A stretch of 64,000 nt of DNA, taken from assembly GCA_024336345.1 (NCBI GenBank), contig JANFOG010000005.1:372001-436000 (forward strand). Direction: 5' to 3'. How positions within the stretch are numbered: position 1 is the stretch's first letter; each line of letters starts with the position of its first letter. Below the pieces are notes generated by a model. That model made no database searches. It was not told the origin of the DNA and saw nothing but the letters and a program-made list of their open reading frames with translations. This stretch comes from Mariannaea sp. PMI_226 (Eukaryota; Ascomycota; Sordariomycetes; Hypocreales; Nectriaceae). This document shows, piece by piece, positions 45,311 to 56,579 of this stretch. The position numbers and the translations under genes are program-made.

Positions 45311-45559
45311 TGTCACGGAGAGCCCAGCTCTATGTAGATGGATACTATAGATACCTCAAGCCTCCCACTGTAATATACCCATAGGGTGATCTTAGTAGCC
45401 GGTCTCGGCGGCCCCTGTGGGGGGCCCCCGGCCCCTCTTCCCCTATTCAGGGGGGCGTCTTCAGGGGAAAATCCCTTATATAAACCCCTCATAGGATTAG
45501 GTAGTCTGGGGAAGTCACTTATCGTTACACCTACATTCTTGACCCTACGTTCCGTGACA
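45311..45559 (+). repeat. 5' LTR
   Basis: 249 bp, starting TGTCACGG and ending CCGTGACA. It contains a GC-rich palindromic segment (about 45410-45470) and a TATATAAA at 45477-45484 that would serve as the element's promoter. Confidence 0.95.
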
Positions 45560-45575
45560 GTTATGAGCCCGGTGC
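45560..45575 (+). other. primer-binding site, initiator tRNA-Met anticodon region
   Basis: GTTATGAGCCCGGTGC directly follows the 5' LTR. Its first 11 bases are complementary to the CAU anticodon stem-loop of initiator tRNA-Met, and the rest pairs if two G-U wobbles are allowed. This implies priming by an internally cut (half) tRNA, as in Drosophila copia. The tRNA sequence is from general knowledge. Confidence 0.75.
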
Positions 45576-45917
45576 ACCGACCCTTCTAAAGATATCCTTT
45601 CCTAGCTATACAGACCACTGTGAGACCGCTAGGGAGGAATTCTGACGGGTCGGCTGACTTCCAAAAGTACGATCGGTACTAGGCGTCAAGACACTCGATG
45701 AGTCCTTCCCCAATTCACGAGCAATCGGGAAGTAAAACACATCACCAAACACTCCTTGAAGACATCTACCTTCGACCAAAGACTGGGAGAATTTGACCCA
45801 TCCCTTGATTTTTGGTGAATTTCCAAAGTTACGTCAAATACACGACCCACTCGACGGGAAACTACCCCAAAACACCACCGAATTCCCACATCGCGTCCCG
45901 GCGACCCGCACACAAAC

Positions 45918-48900
45918 ATGTCTACCTCAACAACGAGGAATGACAATGTCATGAAACTTCACAAGCCAATAGATTGGCCGGAGTGGATTGAGTATATCGA
46001 AATGGAAGCCAGGGAGAGAGATGTGTGGGAATATATCGACCCCGACGGGGAGGAAACCCTGACACGGCCAGAGAAGCTAACGGAGGTGTCATTACCAAAC
46101 CCAACGCATATCGTCAGGGTCAGGGTGAACCGCTCCACAAAGCGGACCCCGGGCTCCGGCGGTACGGATAACCCACCAGACAATATGCCGACCTCCTCCT
46201 CCACAGCAAAACGGGCAGGCCCGGTGACCCGGAAGTCTAAGGGGAAACAGCCGGGGCCTCTGCCGTCAGACGAGGAAGACGAAGAAGACGATGATGATGA
46301 TGATGACCCAGAAAGCTGGGAGGAGCAGGTCCAAGAAAACCCCGAATATACGATCCGGGCAAGGGACGTGGGGCTAAGACTACAGCTATATAGGACCCAG
46401 ATGGATCAATATGACCGTACGCAGAGTCGTATTCAACAGGTCAAAGGGATCATCAACAGGACCGTTTCGTCTGACTATGTCCGGTATATCAGGAAGGAAT
46501 ATACCGCCCGTGGGGCTCTGAAGACCCTCAGTCAGAAGGTCAAGCCGTCATCCTGGGTTCTGGAGGAAGAAGCTGTCAAGGACTATGAGAAGGTCAAGAA
46601 GCTATCCCTGAATAAGATGAAGGTGTCAGACTATGTAGCCGAGTTCCAAAAAGCCCACAATCGTTGCCGTGACCTAGGCCTGCCCGAGGGTAAAGTAAGC
46701 TCTGGGATCAAGGATTTCCTTGGCATTGTTCAGCAATACGACCCTGTCTGGTACGGTGCCGAGCTGAAGGTATATTTGAAGCTCAAAGACGAAGGAAAAC
46801 CCCTCCCAACAGTCAAGGAATTCACAGAGGACTTCCGGAGGACGATGGAGGTGAAAGAATCCGGCCACGGCCGGGCGTCCGGCGCAACATTTTCCGTAAG
46901 CTGGGCAGGAACCGACCAATCAAAAGCCGGCTCTGACAAGGCTACGGCAGCCGCGTCAGGTGACCGAACTAGCCCGACCAATCAAAACGCTTCAGACCAA
47001 TTACCACAACAGGAAAGTGAGGACCAAAAGAACCGGCACTCCGGCCGCACCAAGTCCTTCTCCACCTGCAAATACTGTAATATGCGTCACAACGTCAGAA
47101 ATAAAGATGAAGCTTGGAAATCTTGCTGGTATATAGTCTCAGTTCCAGAGCACATGAGGGAGAGATTTCACCCCAAACCGACCATCCAGTCACGAGTAAA
47201 TGAGGTGATCAAGAACGACCCTCAGAGGGAAAAGATCGAGCTCGAGAGAGCATCCCGAAACAACCCCACATCTCCTGCCGCAATGTCTGTGATGGCAGGA
47301 GCTAGTCTTGCTATATCACAATATGCCCTCAAGAATAGTGTTATTTTAGATTGTGGCTCGACTGTTCACGTCTTCAATGACCGGAAATTCTTCCAGGACC
47401 TTGACGAAACAGACATCCAGACCCTGTACGCTGGAGACAGCTTTATCCCGGTCTTAGGATCCGGAAAAGCGTATATCTCGATGCCAAATTCAAGGGATTT
47501 GATGTTTAGAAAAGCCCTATATGCCCCGACCTTCCACACCAATGCTGTATCCCTCCGGCAGCTCAAAAGGCTAGATATCCACTGGGATAGCTATACCTGT
47601 GAGGCCCGGAGAAGACCGTCGGGAGAGTTCATGTTCAAGACCTTTGAACAGCATGATCAGGAGTGCATTCTGTACAGACCGCTCACAGAGCCGATACAGG
47701 CGGCTTCTTTCTCCCTAGCCACGGGATCAAAAACACCTATCCTAGGAGACGCCGGGCTATGGCACGCAAGGTTAGGTCACCCCGGGAGCCGGGTTATGGA
47801 ACATATGACGGAAAACGCGGTAGGGGTCAAGATCAAGGGACCAAGTCTCGTTGAATGTGATATCTGTGCTATGACGAAGATCAAGGAAACGCCTTCTCGC
47901 CGACCAGCCGGCGAAAACCTCCCGAAAGGTCCGCTGACCGTTATTTCCTTTGACCTATTCTACTATGACACCGTGGGGTTCAATGGGGCACGTTATTTTG
48001 TGGTCTTCACCTGCAGGGAAACCGGGATGCGGTTCACATATACCCTGAAGTCGAAGACGGAGCTTAGGGACAGTTTTTGGACCCTTGAAGCTCTATTTCG
48101 CCGGCTATATAACATAGACGTGAAGATCATCATGTCTGACAATGACACTTCCTTCTACACTAAGGAAAACATCCACAAGTTGGATATGAAGGGACTGACG
48201 GCCATGAGAGCTTGCCCTGATCATCACTATCAGGCAGGGCATGCAGAACGCTCTGGAGGGGTCCTGAAGGTCAAAACTAACCTCCTCCTAGCCCAGTCAA
48301 ACTTCCCCCCGGAAATGTGGCCTATAGCGGTTGAAGCCGCAACATACCTGCTAAACCGGACACCAAGGGAGCTTAACGAGTGGAAATCGCCCCTCGAGAT
48401 GCTGTATTTTTGGCTAGGAACCCACAGAGAGGCGTGGAAACACAAGGCAAAGAGCCCCAAGCCGGATATCTCGAACCTCCGGGCATACGGATGTAAGGCT
48501 TATGTGTTAACATCAGCTTATATGCGAAAAACAGCGAAGAAAACGGACCCAAAAGCTCACATTGGCTATCTTGGAGGATATGCCTCGAGCACACAGTATT
48601 GGTTATGGGTGCCCGCGATCAAGCGCACCACATTGATCAAGAGTTCTCAAGTTATGTTTGATGAAACCCAATTTTATCGACATCACGAGATTCCTCAGTC
48701 TCTGGAGACCATCCGGGACATAGAAAACATCGTCAACGACCTCGAAATCATTGACTTCTGGGAGGCTGAAGTTGAAGCCTTCACAGAGACACCAGAAACA
48801 CTACCAACACAGGGACCCACTTTCCCTGAAGAGGCAGCAAATACCACCAACACAACGGAAAACATCACTAACACGGAAGGAAAACCCACCTGCGACAACC

Positions 48901-50735
48901 TCGATGACAACAATCAATTGCACACACCGCCACAATCGCGGGATCCGACCCCAAGCTATACCATTGGAACCGCAGAGTCCAATATTATAAGCATACAAAA
49001 TATCTTGAATAGCGACCCGACAACAAGTCCAGAAAGCGCGAGTTTCACAGCGGCTCTCGTCCAAGATTGGATGCAACCCAAAAATCGCGAACACCAATCA
49101 ACACTTCCGCCACTACCGAGGTCGATCGAACACATCTTCAAGAAAAACGCCTGGAACCTCTGGAAACCGGCTATACAGACCGAGCTTGACCTCATTCGAG
49201 AGCGCGAAGTCGTCTCTATCATCAAGCTGACCGACGTCCCGAAAGACGCCCAGATTATTGATCTACAGTGGGTTTTCGACTACAAGGTTGATCACCTCGG
49301 GTATCTTAGGAAGAGAAAAGCGAGACTAGTAGTCAGAGGCGATCAACAATGGGCAAATGGGCTGAACACCTATGCCGCAACGTTAGCTATAAGAGCTTTT
49401 CGGCTCTTAGTTGCTATAATGACCTATTTCGACCTGGAAGCCCGTCAGTATGACTTTGTGACCGCGTTCTTGAACGCCGAGCTTTCGCCCGGGGAAACGG
49501 TCTATTGTCGTATGCCAAAGACCGGACCAGAAAAGCCGGACCGCACACATGTTTGGAAGCTCCTGAAGGCGCTATATGGCATGAGGAGATCGCCATATCT
49601 GTGGTATAAGAACCTCACAACCTTCTGGAAGAAACAGGGATTTGAGACCATCCTTGAGGAACCCTGTATAATGTTCAACGGCAGGATCCTCATCTTCTTC
49701 TACGTTGACGACCTTGTTATCCTATATCATAGGTCTCACGAAGAGGAATTCCAACGCCTCCACGAGACCCTTATGAAGGCTTATAACGTCACTGACCTAG
49801 GGGACCTCCAGTGGTTCCTACGGATCAGAATAACCCGTGACCGGGCTACTAGGGAGACCTGGCTATGTCAAGATGCCTATATGGAAAGAATGGCCTTACA
49901 GTTCAACTGTGGTCATCCTGACAGGCGGAAAACGCCCCAACCGTTGCCAACAGGGAGTCTCAAGCCCTATGCCGGAAAAGCCACACCTTTGGAGGTTAAG
50001 GAATACCAGAAGAAGGTCGGAACGATCCAATATCCGGCCACAATAACCCGGCCGGATGTGAGCTTTGCAGCAGGAAAACTCAGCCAATTCCTCTTGAACC
50101 CGGGTCCGGAACATCATGCTGCCGCAGACCACTGTATACAGTATCTTTATGACACCAAAATGACCGGAATCCGGTTTTCTGGGGGTGACTCAAGCTGGAA
50201 GGCTTATTCAGATGCCTCCTTTGCCGACGATACTATAGACCGTAAGAGCAGTCAAGGCTATGCCATTATGCTGTTCGGGGGTCTTATAACCTATAAGTCA
50301 GGGAAACAGGATACCGTTACAACCTCCTCAACAGAAGCCGAGCTCCTTGCCCTCTCACAAGCTGGAAAGGAGGTTATGGCGTTCAAACGGCTATGTAGGG
50401 ATATCGGGCTCGACCTAGGAGTCGATTTTCCCACTATTTACTGTGACAATCAACAGACCTTAAGGCTTGTGACCCAAGAGGTAGCCCAGCTATACACAAA
50501 GCTCCGGCATGTTGATATCCACCACCACTGGCTCCGTCAGGAAGCAGCCAAAGGGACCGTTAACCTTGAATGGATACCCACTGCAGAGATGGCTGCTGAC
50601 GGGTTCACAAAGGCGCTATCCGGTCAGAAATTTGCCCGGTTCAAAGAGCAGATCGGACTAGTCAATTGTCCCACACAAGAGGCGAAAAACCCGACTTTTC
50701 ATGAGGAAAAGTCAACAAACGCCTCAGCCAAGTAA
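45918..50735 (+). CDS. copia-type Gag-Pol polyprotein
   Basis: Single uninterrupted frame of 1605 aa that makes all proteins of the element. Gag occupies roughly residues 1-400 with a Cys/His cluster (CKYCNMRH ... C). Protease follows near 475 with the active site ILDCGSTVHVFND, where the usual Ser/Thr after Asp is Cys. Integrase (about 610-860) has the H-H-C-C zinc site (WHARLGHP ... CDICAMTK) and acidic residues in ISFDLF, MSDND and HAERSGG. Reverse transcriptase (about 1130-1370) has the catalytic FFYVDDL. RNase H (about 1440-1560) has SDASFAD, SSTEAEL and CDNQ. The ATG at 45918 follows a 358-nt leader. No frameshift separates Gag and Pol, so the Gag:Pol ratio must be set another way. It appears competent. 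Confidence 0.97.
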   Translation: MSTSTTRNDNVMKLHKPIDWPEWIEYIEMEARERDVWEYIDPDGEETLTRPEKLTEVSLPNPTHIVRVRVNRSTKRTPGSGGTDNPPDNMPTSSSTAKRAGPVTRKSKGKQPGPLPSDEEDEEDDDDDDDPESWEEQVQENPEYTIRARDVGLRLQLYRTQMDQYDRTQSRIQQVKGIINRTVSSDYVRYIRKEYTARGALKTLSQKVKPSSWVLEEEAVKDYEKVKKLSLNKMKVSDYVAEFQKAHNRCRDLGLPEGKVSSGIKDFLGIVQQYDPVWYGAELKVYLKLKDEGKPLPTVKEFTEDFRRTMEVKESGHGRASGATFSVSWAGTDQSKAGSDKATAAASGDRTSPTNQNASDQLPQQESEDQKNRHSGRTKSFSTCKYCNMRHNVRNKDEAWKSCWYIVSVPEHMRERFHPKPTIQSRVNEVIKNDPQREKIELERASRNNPTSPAAMSVMAGASLAISQYALKNSVILDCGSTVHVFNDRKFFQDLDETDIQTLYAGDSFIPVLGSGKAYISMPNSRDLMFRKALYAPTFHTNAVSLRQLKRLDIHWDSYTCEARRRPSGEFMFKTFEQHDQECILYRPLTEPIQAASFSLATGSKTPILGDAGLWHARLGHPGSRVMEHMTENAVGVKIKGPSLVECDICAMTKIKETPSRRPAGENLPKGPLTVISFDLFYYDTVGFNGARYFVVFTCRETGMRFTYTLKSKTELRDSFWTLEALFRRLYNIDVKIIMSDNDTSFYTKENIHKLDMKGLTAMRACPDHHYQAGHAERSGGVLKVKTNLLLAQSNFPPEMWPIAVEAATYLLNRTPRELNEWKSPLEMLYFWLGTHREAWKHKAKSPKPDISNLRAYGCKAYVLTSAYMRKTAKKTDPKAHIGYLGGYASSTQYWLWVPAIKRTTLIKSSQVMFDETQFYRHHEIPQSLETIRDIENIVNDLEIIDFWEAEVEAFTETPETLPTQGPTFPEEAANTTNTTENITNTEGKPTCDNLDDNNQLHTPPQSRDPTPSYTIGTAESNIISIQNILNSDPTTSPESASFTAALVQDWMQPKNREHQSTLPPLPRSIEHIFKKNAWNLWKPAIQTELDLIREREVVSIIKLTDVPKDAQIIDLQWVFDYKVDHLGYLRKRKARLVVRGDQQWANGLNTYAATLAIRAFRLLVAIMTYFDLEARQYDFVTAFLNAELSPGETVYCRMPKTGPEKPDRTHVWKLLKALYGMRRSPYLWYKNLTTFWKKQGFETILEEPCIMFNGRILIFFYVDDLVILYHRSHEEEFQRLHETLMKAYNVTDLGDLQWFLRIRITRDRATRETWLCQDAYMERMALQFNCGHPDRRKTPQPLPTGSLKPYAGKATPLEVKEYQKKVGTIQYPATITRPDVSFAAGKLSQFLLNPGPEHHAAADHCIQYLYDTKMTGIRFSGGDSSWKAYSDASFADDTIDRKSSQGYAIMLFGGLITYKSGKQDTVTTSSTEAELLALSQAGKEVMAFKRLCRDIGLDLGVDFPTIYCDNQQTLRLVTQEVAQLYTKLRHVDIHHHWLRQEAAKGTVNLEWIPTAEMAADGFTKALSGQKFARFKEQIGLVNCPTQEAKNPTFHEEKSTNASAK

Positions 50736-51029
50736 ACACCAAAAGTGGTGGGGGCACCTGACTCACCCATACTCTGGCTAATCCAAGATTTGAGAATATC
50801 GTCATAAACCTCAGAAGCAGAGTATCTTCCGACGAAAGTTTCATTCGATTCCATGAAGAACTGCGTGACTACTCGCTGAGTGTCAATCCACTGGAGTACC
50901 GCAGGAAAGCATGACCTATTCACAACACCAATTTTCACAGCAAACAGCTAAGAAACACACAGTAGATAGATTCACTTCTTCATTCTAACTTCCACAGACT
51001 GGATGACCTAGTTACAGGCCCTACAGCCT

Positions 51030-51038
51030 GGGGGGGTA
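51030..51038 (+). other. polypurine tract
   Basis: A G-run ending just before the 3' LTR (GGGGGGGTA), the expected plus-strand primer site. Confidence 0.7.
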
Positions 51039-51287
51039 TGTCACGGAGAGCCCAGCTCTATGTAGATGGATACTATAGATACCTCAAGCCTCCCACTGTA
51101 ATATACCCATAGGGTGATCTTAGTAGCCGGTCTCGGCGGCCCCTGTGGGGGGCCCCCGGCCCCTCTTCCCCTATTCAGGGGGGCGTCTTCAGGGGAAAAT
51201 CCCTTATATAAACCCCTCATAGGATTAGGTAGTCTGGGGAAGTCACTTATCGTTACACCTACATTCTTGACCCTACGTTCCGTGACA
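51039..51287 (+). repeat. 3' LTR
   Basis: 249 bp, with no difference from the 5' LTR noticed on base-by-base reading. Confidence 0.95.
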
Positions 51288-51292
51288 GGTAT
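51288..51292. repeat. 5-bp target-site duplication, right copy
   Basis: GGTAT directly after the 3' LTR, matching 45306-45310. Confidence 0.9.
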
Positions 51293-51382
51293 ACACAATC
51301 TTGTATATGGTTCTTGAAACCAGAGCCAACATTTTTTCAATTCTCTCTGCGTTAAAATTATTGGACCATTCACCAATGCAAA
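51288..51382 (-). pseudogene. exon of unknown host gene cut by copia insertion (upstream part)
   Basis: An open minus-strand frame bounded upstream by an in-frame TAG that itself forms a possible 3' splice site (ACTAG). It has no ATG, so it would be an internal exon. It is in frame with 45017-45310 once the element is removed. Confidence 0.4.
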
Positions 51383-51987
51383 CTAGTTTGTCGCCGGACT
51401 CCCTATTTTAAGGACCCCTCTAGTATTAACTGTCTCTAGAGCTGCTTAAAACAATTTATTTAAAAGCTCCGAGTATTCGACTAGCAACGAATCTGTTGTC
51501 GTCGAAGGCAAGAACTGCTAATGAAGTTATTGAGCCCCTGAGATTGAGATTGAGATGTAATGCACCGCATTTACCGAAATCTAAGTATTCATCCAAGGAG
51601 CTTTAGGAACTTCCGTGTGAACGACATACTCTATATCTATATCACTCTTGCTTTATCAGCACTAAAGTGCTTCATCTCTGATTATCCCATAACACGGTCT
51701 TTTGAATACTAAGAATGGAAAGCTGTGCAAAACTTTTGGGCCTTATTTGGGGGTATTGTGGGCTGACTTGGTAATACACGTGCAGGCGCAAAAGGCTCCT
51801 ATAATGTATACAGCCGTCAAATGCCATGTTTCATTGCATACTTCGTAATTGGCAACATTGAACAAGGCTCCTTAGCATTGCTTCCTGTAGCTAGAGTATT
51901 TCGACAAAGCCGACATGCTGGGCTGACTCAAGGCAAATCTGCTCAGGTAGTCATTTTGCGCACCATTGCTTAGCTCAAATGAGTGCA
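51383..51987. other. intergenic
   Basis: It may contain further upstream exons of the interrupted host gene, but none could be defined. A CACGTG occurs near 51778. Otherwise nothing is seen. Confidence 0.35.
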
Positions 51988-52575
51988 TCAGTGATTATAC
52001 ATTTGTGATTTGGGAATGACGATGTTCAGAATGTCGTTCTGGATGTTGGTCTTCACAGCGTCTTGGTCCACACCTCTGGGAAAGCTGAAGCTACGCGACA
52101 AATCATTGACGCTGCGTAAAGTGAAGAAAGACTTGTCGTGCTCAACAGGCTGCTGGCCGATACCGTTGGTGTATTTTGCAAGCCTAGCAGATACCCTTTT
52201 ATTCTCGGTCGTCGTTTTTGGTAATGTCTGCTCCTCTTTGTCTTCCGTGATAGTACCGTACATGTTATTATCGGCATGAAGGTCTGCAGGGGGTGTATCA
52301 AAGTTATAGGTGCTCTCAGTCCTGTAATGAATGACTATTGTCCGTGGCTCAGTGAACTCGATATAGACCTCCCCCTCCTTCATGCTGGGGAGCTCTCCTC
52401 GGAGTTCATAGGCTATACTAGTCTCATAGACGTCAAACTTAAGTTGCCAGTGAAGTAATCTAGTAGGGCGACCATTTGGGACTTGATGAGAGTATTTATC
52501 AACGTCGTCAAGTAGTCGCAAGAAGGGAGAGGAGGAAACGTCAGGGTCAGGAAGGTTATGGGTAAAATGAGCCAT
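51988..52575 (-). CDS. small heat-shock protein (Hsp20/alpha-crystallin family)
   Basis: Single-exon chaperone of the fungal Hsp30 type, 195 aa, which would hold unfolded proteins as oligomers in the cytosol. The alpha-crystallin domain starts near residue 45 (FDVYETSIAYELRGELP), is interrupted by an acidic/polar insertion of about 60 residues usual for fungal Hsp30 proteins, and resumes at FFTLRSVNDLSRSFSFPRGV, ending AVKTNIQNDILNIVIPK. The beta-strand starting the second half has Phe-Phe where many homologs have Trp. The C-terminal IVIP resembles the I-x-I oligomer motif. The copia insertion ends 700 bp to its left. I see no clear heat-shock elements but did not search exhaustively. Confidence 0.88.
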   Translation of the reverse strand: MAHFTHNLPDPDVSSSPFLRLLDDVDKYSHQVPNGRPTRLLHWQLKFDVYETSIAYELRGELPSMKEGEVYIEFTEPRTIVIHYRTESTYNFDTPPADLHADNNMYGTITEDKEEQTLPKTTTENKRVSARLAKYTNGIGQQPVEHDKSFFTLRSVNDLSRSFSFPRGVDQDAVKTNIQNDILNIVIPKSQMYNH

Positions 52576-55500
52576 GTCGGGTGTCGGTTAAACGCTAGGC
52601 GACTAGCGATAAGTTTGAGGTTGTTGTAGAAAGCCCTGAAAGAATTATGACCTATAAGATTGCATATAGTTTTCTATTTTGTATATGTCTTTAATAACAA
52701 TGGGATTGTAATCAAGGAGCCTAAGTGCTACTTTATACCTCTGGCAAAACGATGTGGACCTACCCCGATGCTAGGATTTGGGCAAATCTGAACGCAGACA
52801 GAGTACTCATACATGACAGAACACACGCGAGATTGAGTTTTAAATCGAGCCAGAACTGTGATAACGTCACATACCATCCGGTGTCATACAATAATACCAC
52901 CACATAATCAAAAACCTAATGTCAGGCAATGTGGTAGTAGAATTAAGTTTCAATATTATTTCATGGGGTAACGGTCTTATAGCAACGTAAATCATGGCAT
53001 GCTATGCAGTGTTCTTACATGGAGAACCATTTTTGTGACTGGCCCCAATCATGCACACCTTTGAGCAGTTCATTTGCTTACCGGTCAACCCTATAGCCTA
53101 GCAATGAGTGTTCTGAGTAGATTGATAAAATAGAAAGTGTTCAGTCACGCGATCTGTCCTAACTGGGAAATTAAGCGGCCATTTTGATTGGTCGAGGTCG
53201 GAGACCGTCCGAGTCTTCTGATAATCATCAAGTTCATCATCATCAATTCAAGTCTTTTTTGGCCCAATTGAGTTCAGTATCTTTGGGAAGCATTTGATCA
53301 CATCCTTCTGATCATATCCTAGGTCTCAGACTTTTGAAATATCCTTTTGTTATTTATTTACAAACTTCCCTGCGGTAAGGGCTTGGATAGCTGATAGACA
53401 TTACTATCGGATGCAGCAAGGCAAGTCACGGCGCGAGCGCGCTAATTGTATCGCTAATCTAATCAATATTAGATAAGGTAGCTGAGACTCAATTGACTGC
53501 TCAAGAAATAGAAAGACAAGCTTGTCCCTTTTCAACCAATTCGTCGCCTACCAACAGGACTGGTTTTTAACCGCAGCAGCTTCGTTTTTGGGCTGGTTGT
53601 GATGTTTTGCTGTGTTGTTATCAACCTTTTCTCGCCCAAACAAAATATCAACCCTTATTTAAAGAAAAAACTGATTCTATTCTAAAATTATAAACTACCC
53701 CTAATTATGAGAATCTACTCCATTTTTATATTTTGTTATTGCAATTAATACCGAATATTATCACAATAAAGGTGAGGAAAATAGATAAAATGGAAATTAA
53801 TAAATTCGAAAAATAGAAGAAAATGTTAATATAAATAAAAAGGATAATAAACTGAGTCCCTTATTCCTATAAATAGACTGAAGCTTGCAGCTGTGGTGAT
53901 TTTGCTAGTCTCTCGACTGAGAGATTTTCCCAGACCCGTTGACCCATTACAACCAGTTTATCCCTTGGGACTAAGTTCGACCATTAGCTTTGTTTTATAG
54001 TGTTTTTCACTTCGCTGACGTTCCGCAAGAGTTTGATTGCCGCTCGAACGATGAAAACAGTCTAGGCCCACAATATTGGATCAATACCGAATGTGGTACA
54101 GACTACAGCACGGACAATGGTCTGAGTTGAGACGAAGTCCCGGTATCCACGGCCTACTCTGCACGTGGTAGTATGGGCTGTCCGATTCGACTGTGTGCCG
54201 AATAGTACAGTTAGTTGATGGATACAAGGACTACGCAAATCTGGCACTAGCGCTAGGGAACTACTCAGTAAATCTGCCGTAATGAACTCGGAGAGAATAT
54301 TTGACGAATCGCCGTATGCCTACTTGAGATCAACACCGCCTGCTATGATAACAATCGCCAAGGCAAACCTCTGATTCAATTCAGGCTAGTATCTTTAATG
54401 CAGTGTAGTTAGACTCTAGTCGTTTCAAGGCTCAGCAGCAGTGGGGAGGGATCGTGATTGATCGTGGCGAGCGAGTCCCTGCTGGCGGTGCGAAGGGCTG
54501 GACCATGGGGATTTGAACCTTGTCTAAGTTCTAGACTAGGGTGCATTTAGCGGGAGGAGTTTGGGGATCATGAATTAAGCTACGGATCTACGTACCTCCC
54601 GCAAAGCTTGGCTTTGAGGTAAGATTGCCAAGCGTGGGGAGTGGGCGGTGTTGTGGCTGGGTAGCCGTTACTCTCATGACAGGGCCCCTTGCGTGCAGTG
54701 CCGTGTCAGCATTCACCTGTTCGCGTGGATATGTTATGCCCAAGAGGGATAGCCACACCATCAGTTGTGACTTCAATTGGGCAAGCAGGCCAGGAAGGTC
54801 AGAGAATTGCAACGGCCCTCTAGCAAGAAAGTAATACCGTCAAGGCTTGCTTCACCGGACTGCAAAACAAAGCTTTGTGCTTGGATAATTGCTGCAGTGG
54901 TAATTATCGACAACTGTTTTGCCGCATGGTTTAACGGTCCAGAACAACTGTTGCATTTACCATATTATAGTCAATACTAATATCATTATTACCACGTCTG
55001 GCACTACAAAAATTACCACCTCTAAGCATAAATTGACTGTATCGCATAATCGTGCCACTATCCGCTGTTTTTCTCGTCAAGTACCAACCTTACCATACTC
55101 TCACCTGACCCCTGCATCATTTGCTATGTCGCAACTTCTTCTGCCTTGAATGATGTGCTTTGCCTCTCGAGAGGTCATCAGCCCTGTGCGTAGGACGCAA
55201 TTTAGTCTCTCAAGTTCGTGCTTTACGCTTTCATCGTACTCCTCAACAACACTATCAAGCCTTTTATCCCAAGTTGGTATTCTTGCTGGTAAGATGCCAT
55301 ACATTGCTCCATCGAGTTCAGTGCTTTGGGTTCTACCGATGAATGTACACCAGGACGTGGCGCCATGGCGTTGCGGAACGAAATCTCAACAACTGAATGG
55401 CCAATCGACCAAAAAATGCTGCTCGACTGCTAACATAAAATAACGCATGGGCCTTCTCAGACACGGCTCGGGTTCCTAAATGCAAGCTTCACAAAGCAGG

Positions 55501-56489
55501 CAACTGCCTTCATTACTACAAGGGCTGCGGGGAGTTGGTTCATTTCATTCATTTTCTACATAGGTTCGAATGTGATATGCAGCTCTGAGCTAGTTCCCTC
55601 TACTACTGCGTGCGGATCCGCTCAGAAGACGCCCCCCCCCCCCCACATGCCGGAGAGCACTAATAAGATTCAGCCCTGTGAGTACTTGTGTTGAAGGGAA
55701 TGCTGTTTACTTTCATCCCTATGGACTTATATTGAGTTTGCCTGTACTCCGGGCGGGGACGGAATGAACCTTGTGATGCCAATCCGGTTCGATGCAGGCA
55801 TTGTGCAAAGGGGAAGTGTCGATACATGCAAACAGAACTGCTATTGCCACTGGTTATACTGCGAAAGTTTGCTTTATTGATCACGAAAAATATTTCTTGC
55901 GGCCGTGAAAGAAAATTCAAAACCAATGGGTAGATAGAATATTATTGTTTCTGTTTGCTGTACTACAGCTTAAGAAGCGAACCCGGCTCTCGACACTGTG
56001 CCTCCCCCAACCAAACCTGCCCCTGTAATTTAGTGGGCAAAAGTTAAGGTCAGTAATTGCCGCAGTTGCGGGAACCACCTTAGAAGCACCTACTGCTCGT
56101 ACCACTTTTGTCCACGGCAGTGTTTTGTAGGCTATCCTGCTTGGGTTTCTGGCACTGTTATGCCACTCAGTGTAGAAGTGTGCACTGGTCATCTTACCGG
56201 GGCGGTGCCAGCCACAAGACACCGCAGGTTGTGGACCTTGCCCAAAGCCCTATGGACATTCAGCTGGTGACATTCTTCGCGGCCGCTAGTGCACTCTTAA
56301 TCACTCGCATGTAGTAGTACCCTGCCGCGAACTAGTGATTTGATTTATGATATGTACCCCACGGATGGCGAGGCGTCGTTGGTGACTCTTCGTCTATACC
56401 GCAATCAGATCATCAGGTTATTCTGCGAGCCTACTCGACGTTTACTGGCGTACTGTGGCTGCGAGCAGATGTTGTGAACCCTTGATGAA
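52576..56489. other. intergenic, 3.9 kb without supported gene
   Basis: Contains an extremely AT-rich island (about 53640-53870), a more GC-rich block around 54.6-54.8 kb, a 13-C run (55632-55644) and several short open frames (for example 55101-55304 minus and 55917-56222 minus) without domains. A tRNA B-box-like string near 54519 has no matching A box. Confidence 0.4.
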
Positions 56490-56495
56490 TATAAA
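56490..56495 (+). promoter_or_regulatory. TATA box of bZIP gene
   Basis: TATAAA sits 85-90 bp upstream of the bZIP start codon. Confidence 0.55.
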
Positions 56496-56579
56496 CTGCC
56501 AAGGCGGCAACAGAATCCATTCTTACCATCATCCTACCTAAATTACATTTACTAGCTTCCAATTCGCGGTACACTCATA

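Larger units (their letters stand above)
45311..51287 (+). mobile_element. intact Ty1/copia LTR retrotransposon
   Basis: A complete 5977-bp element: 249-bp LTRs with TGTCACGG/CCGTGACA ends, a primer-binding site, one long open polyprotein, a purine tract and a 5-bp target duplication. The LTRs appear identical on direct reading, so the insertion is very recent. Domain order (Gag, protease, integrase, reverse transcriptase, RNase H) is that of copia. It interrupts a minus-strand host reading frame. Confidence 0.97.

Noticed and set aside
50699..50938. Antisense open frame overlapping the 3' end of the copia polyprotein
   Set aside because: It starts with GTG, has no domain, and overlaps functional RNase H/3' sequence; most likely chance.
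53570..53640. Short similarity (CGTTTTTGGGCT) between 24.6 and 53.6 kb suggesting a dispersed repeat
   Set aside because: Only about 12-15 bases agree; flanks are unrelated.
54500..54570. tRNA-like B box on the minus strand (GGTTCAAATCC)
   Set aside because: No A box, no paired acceptor or anticodon stem could be drawn.
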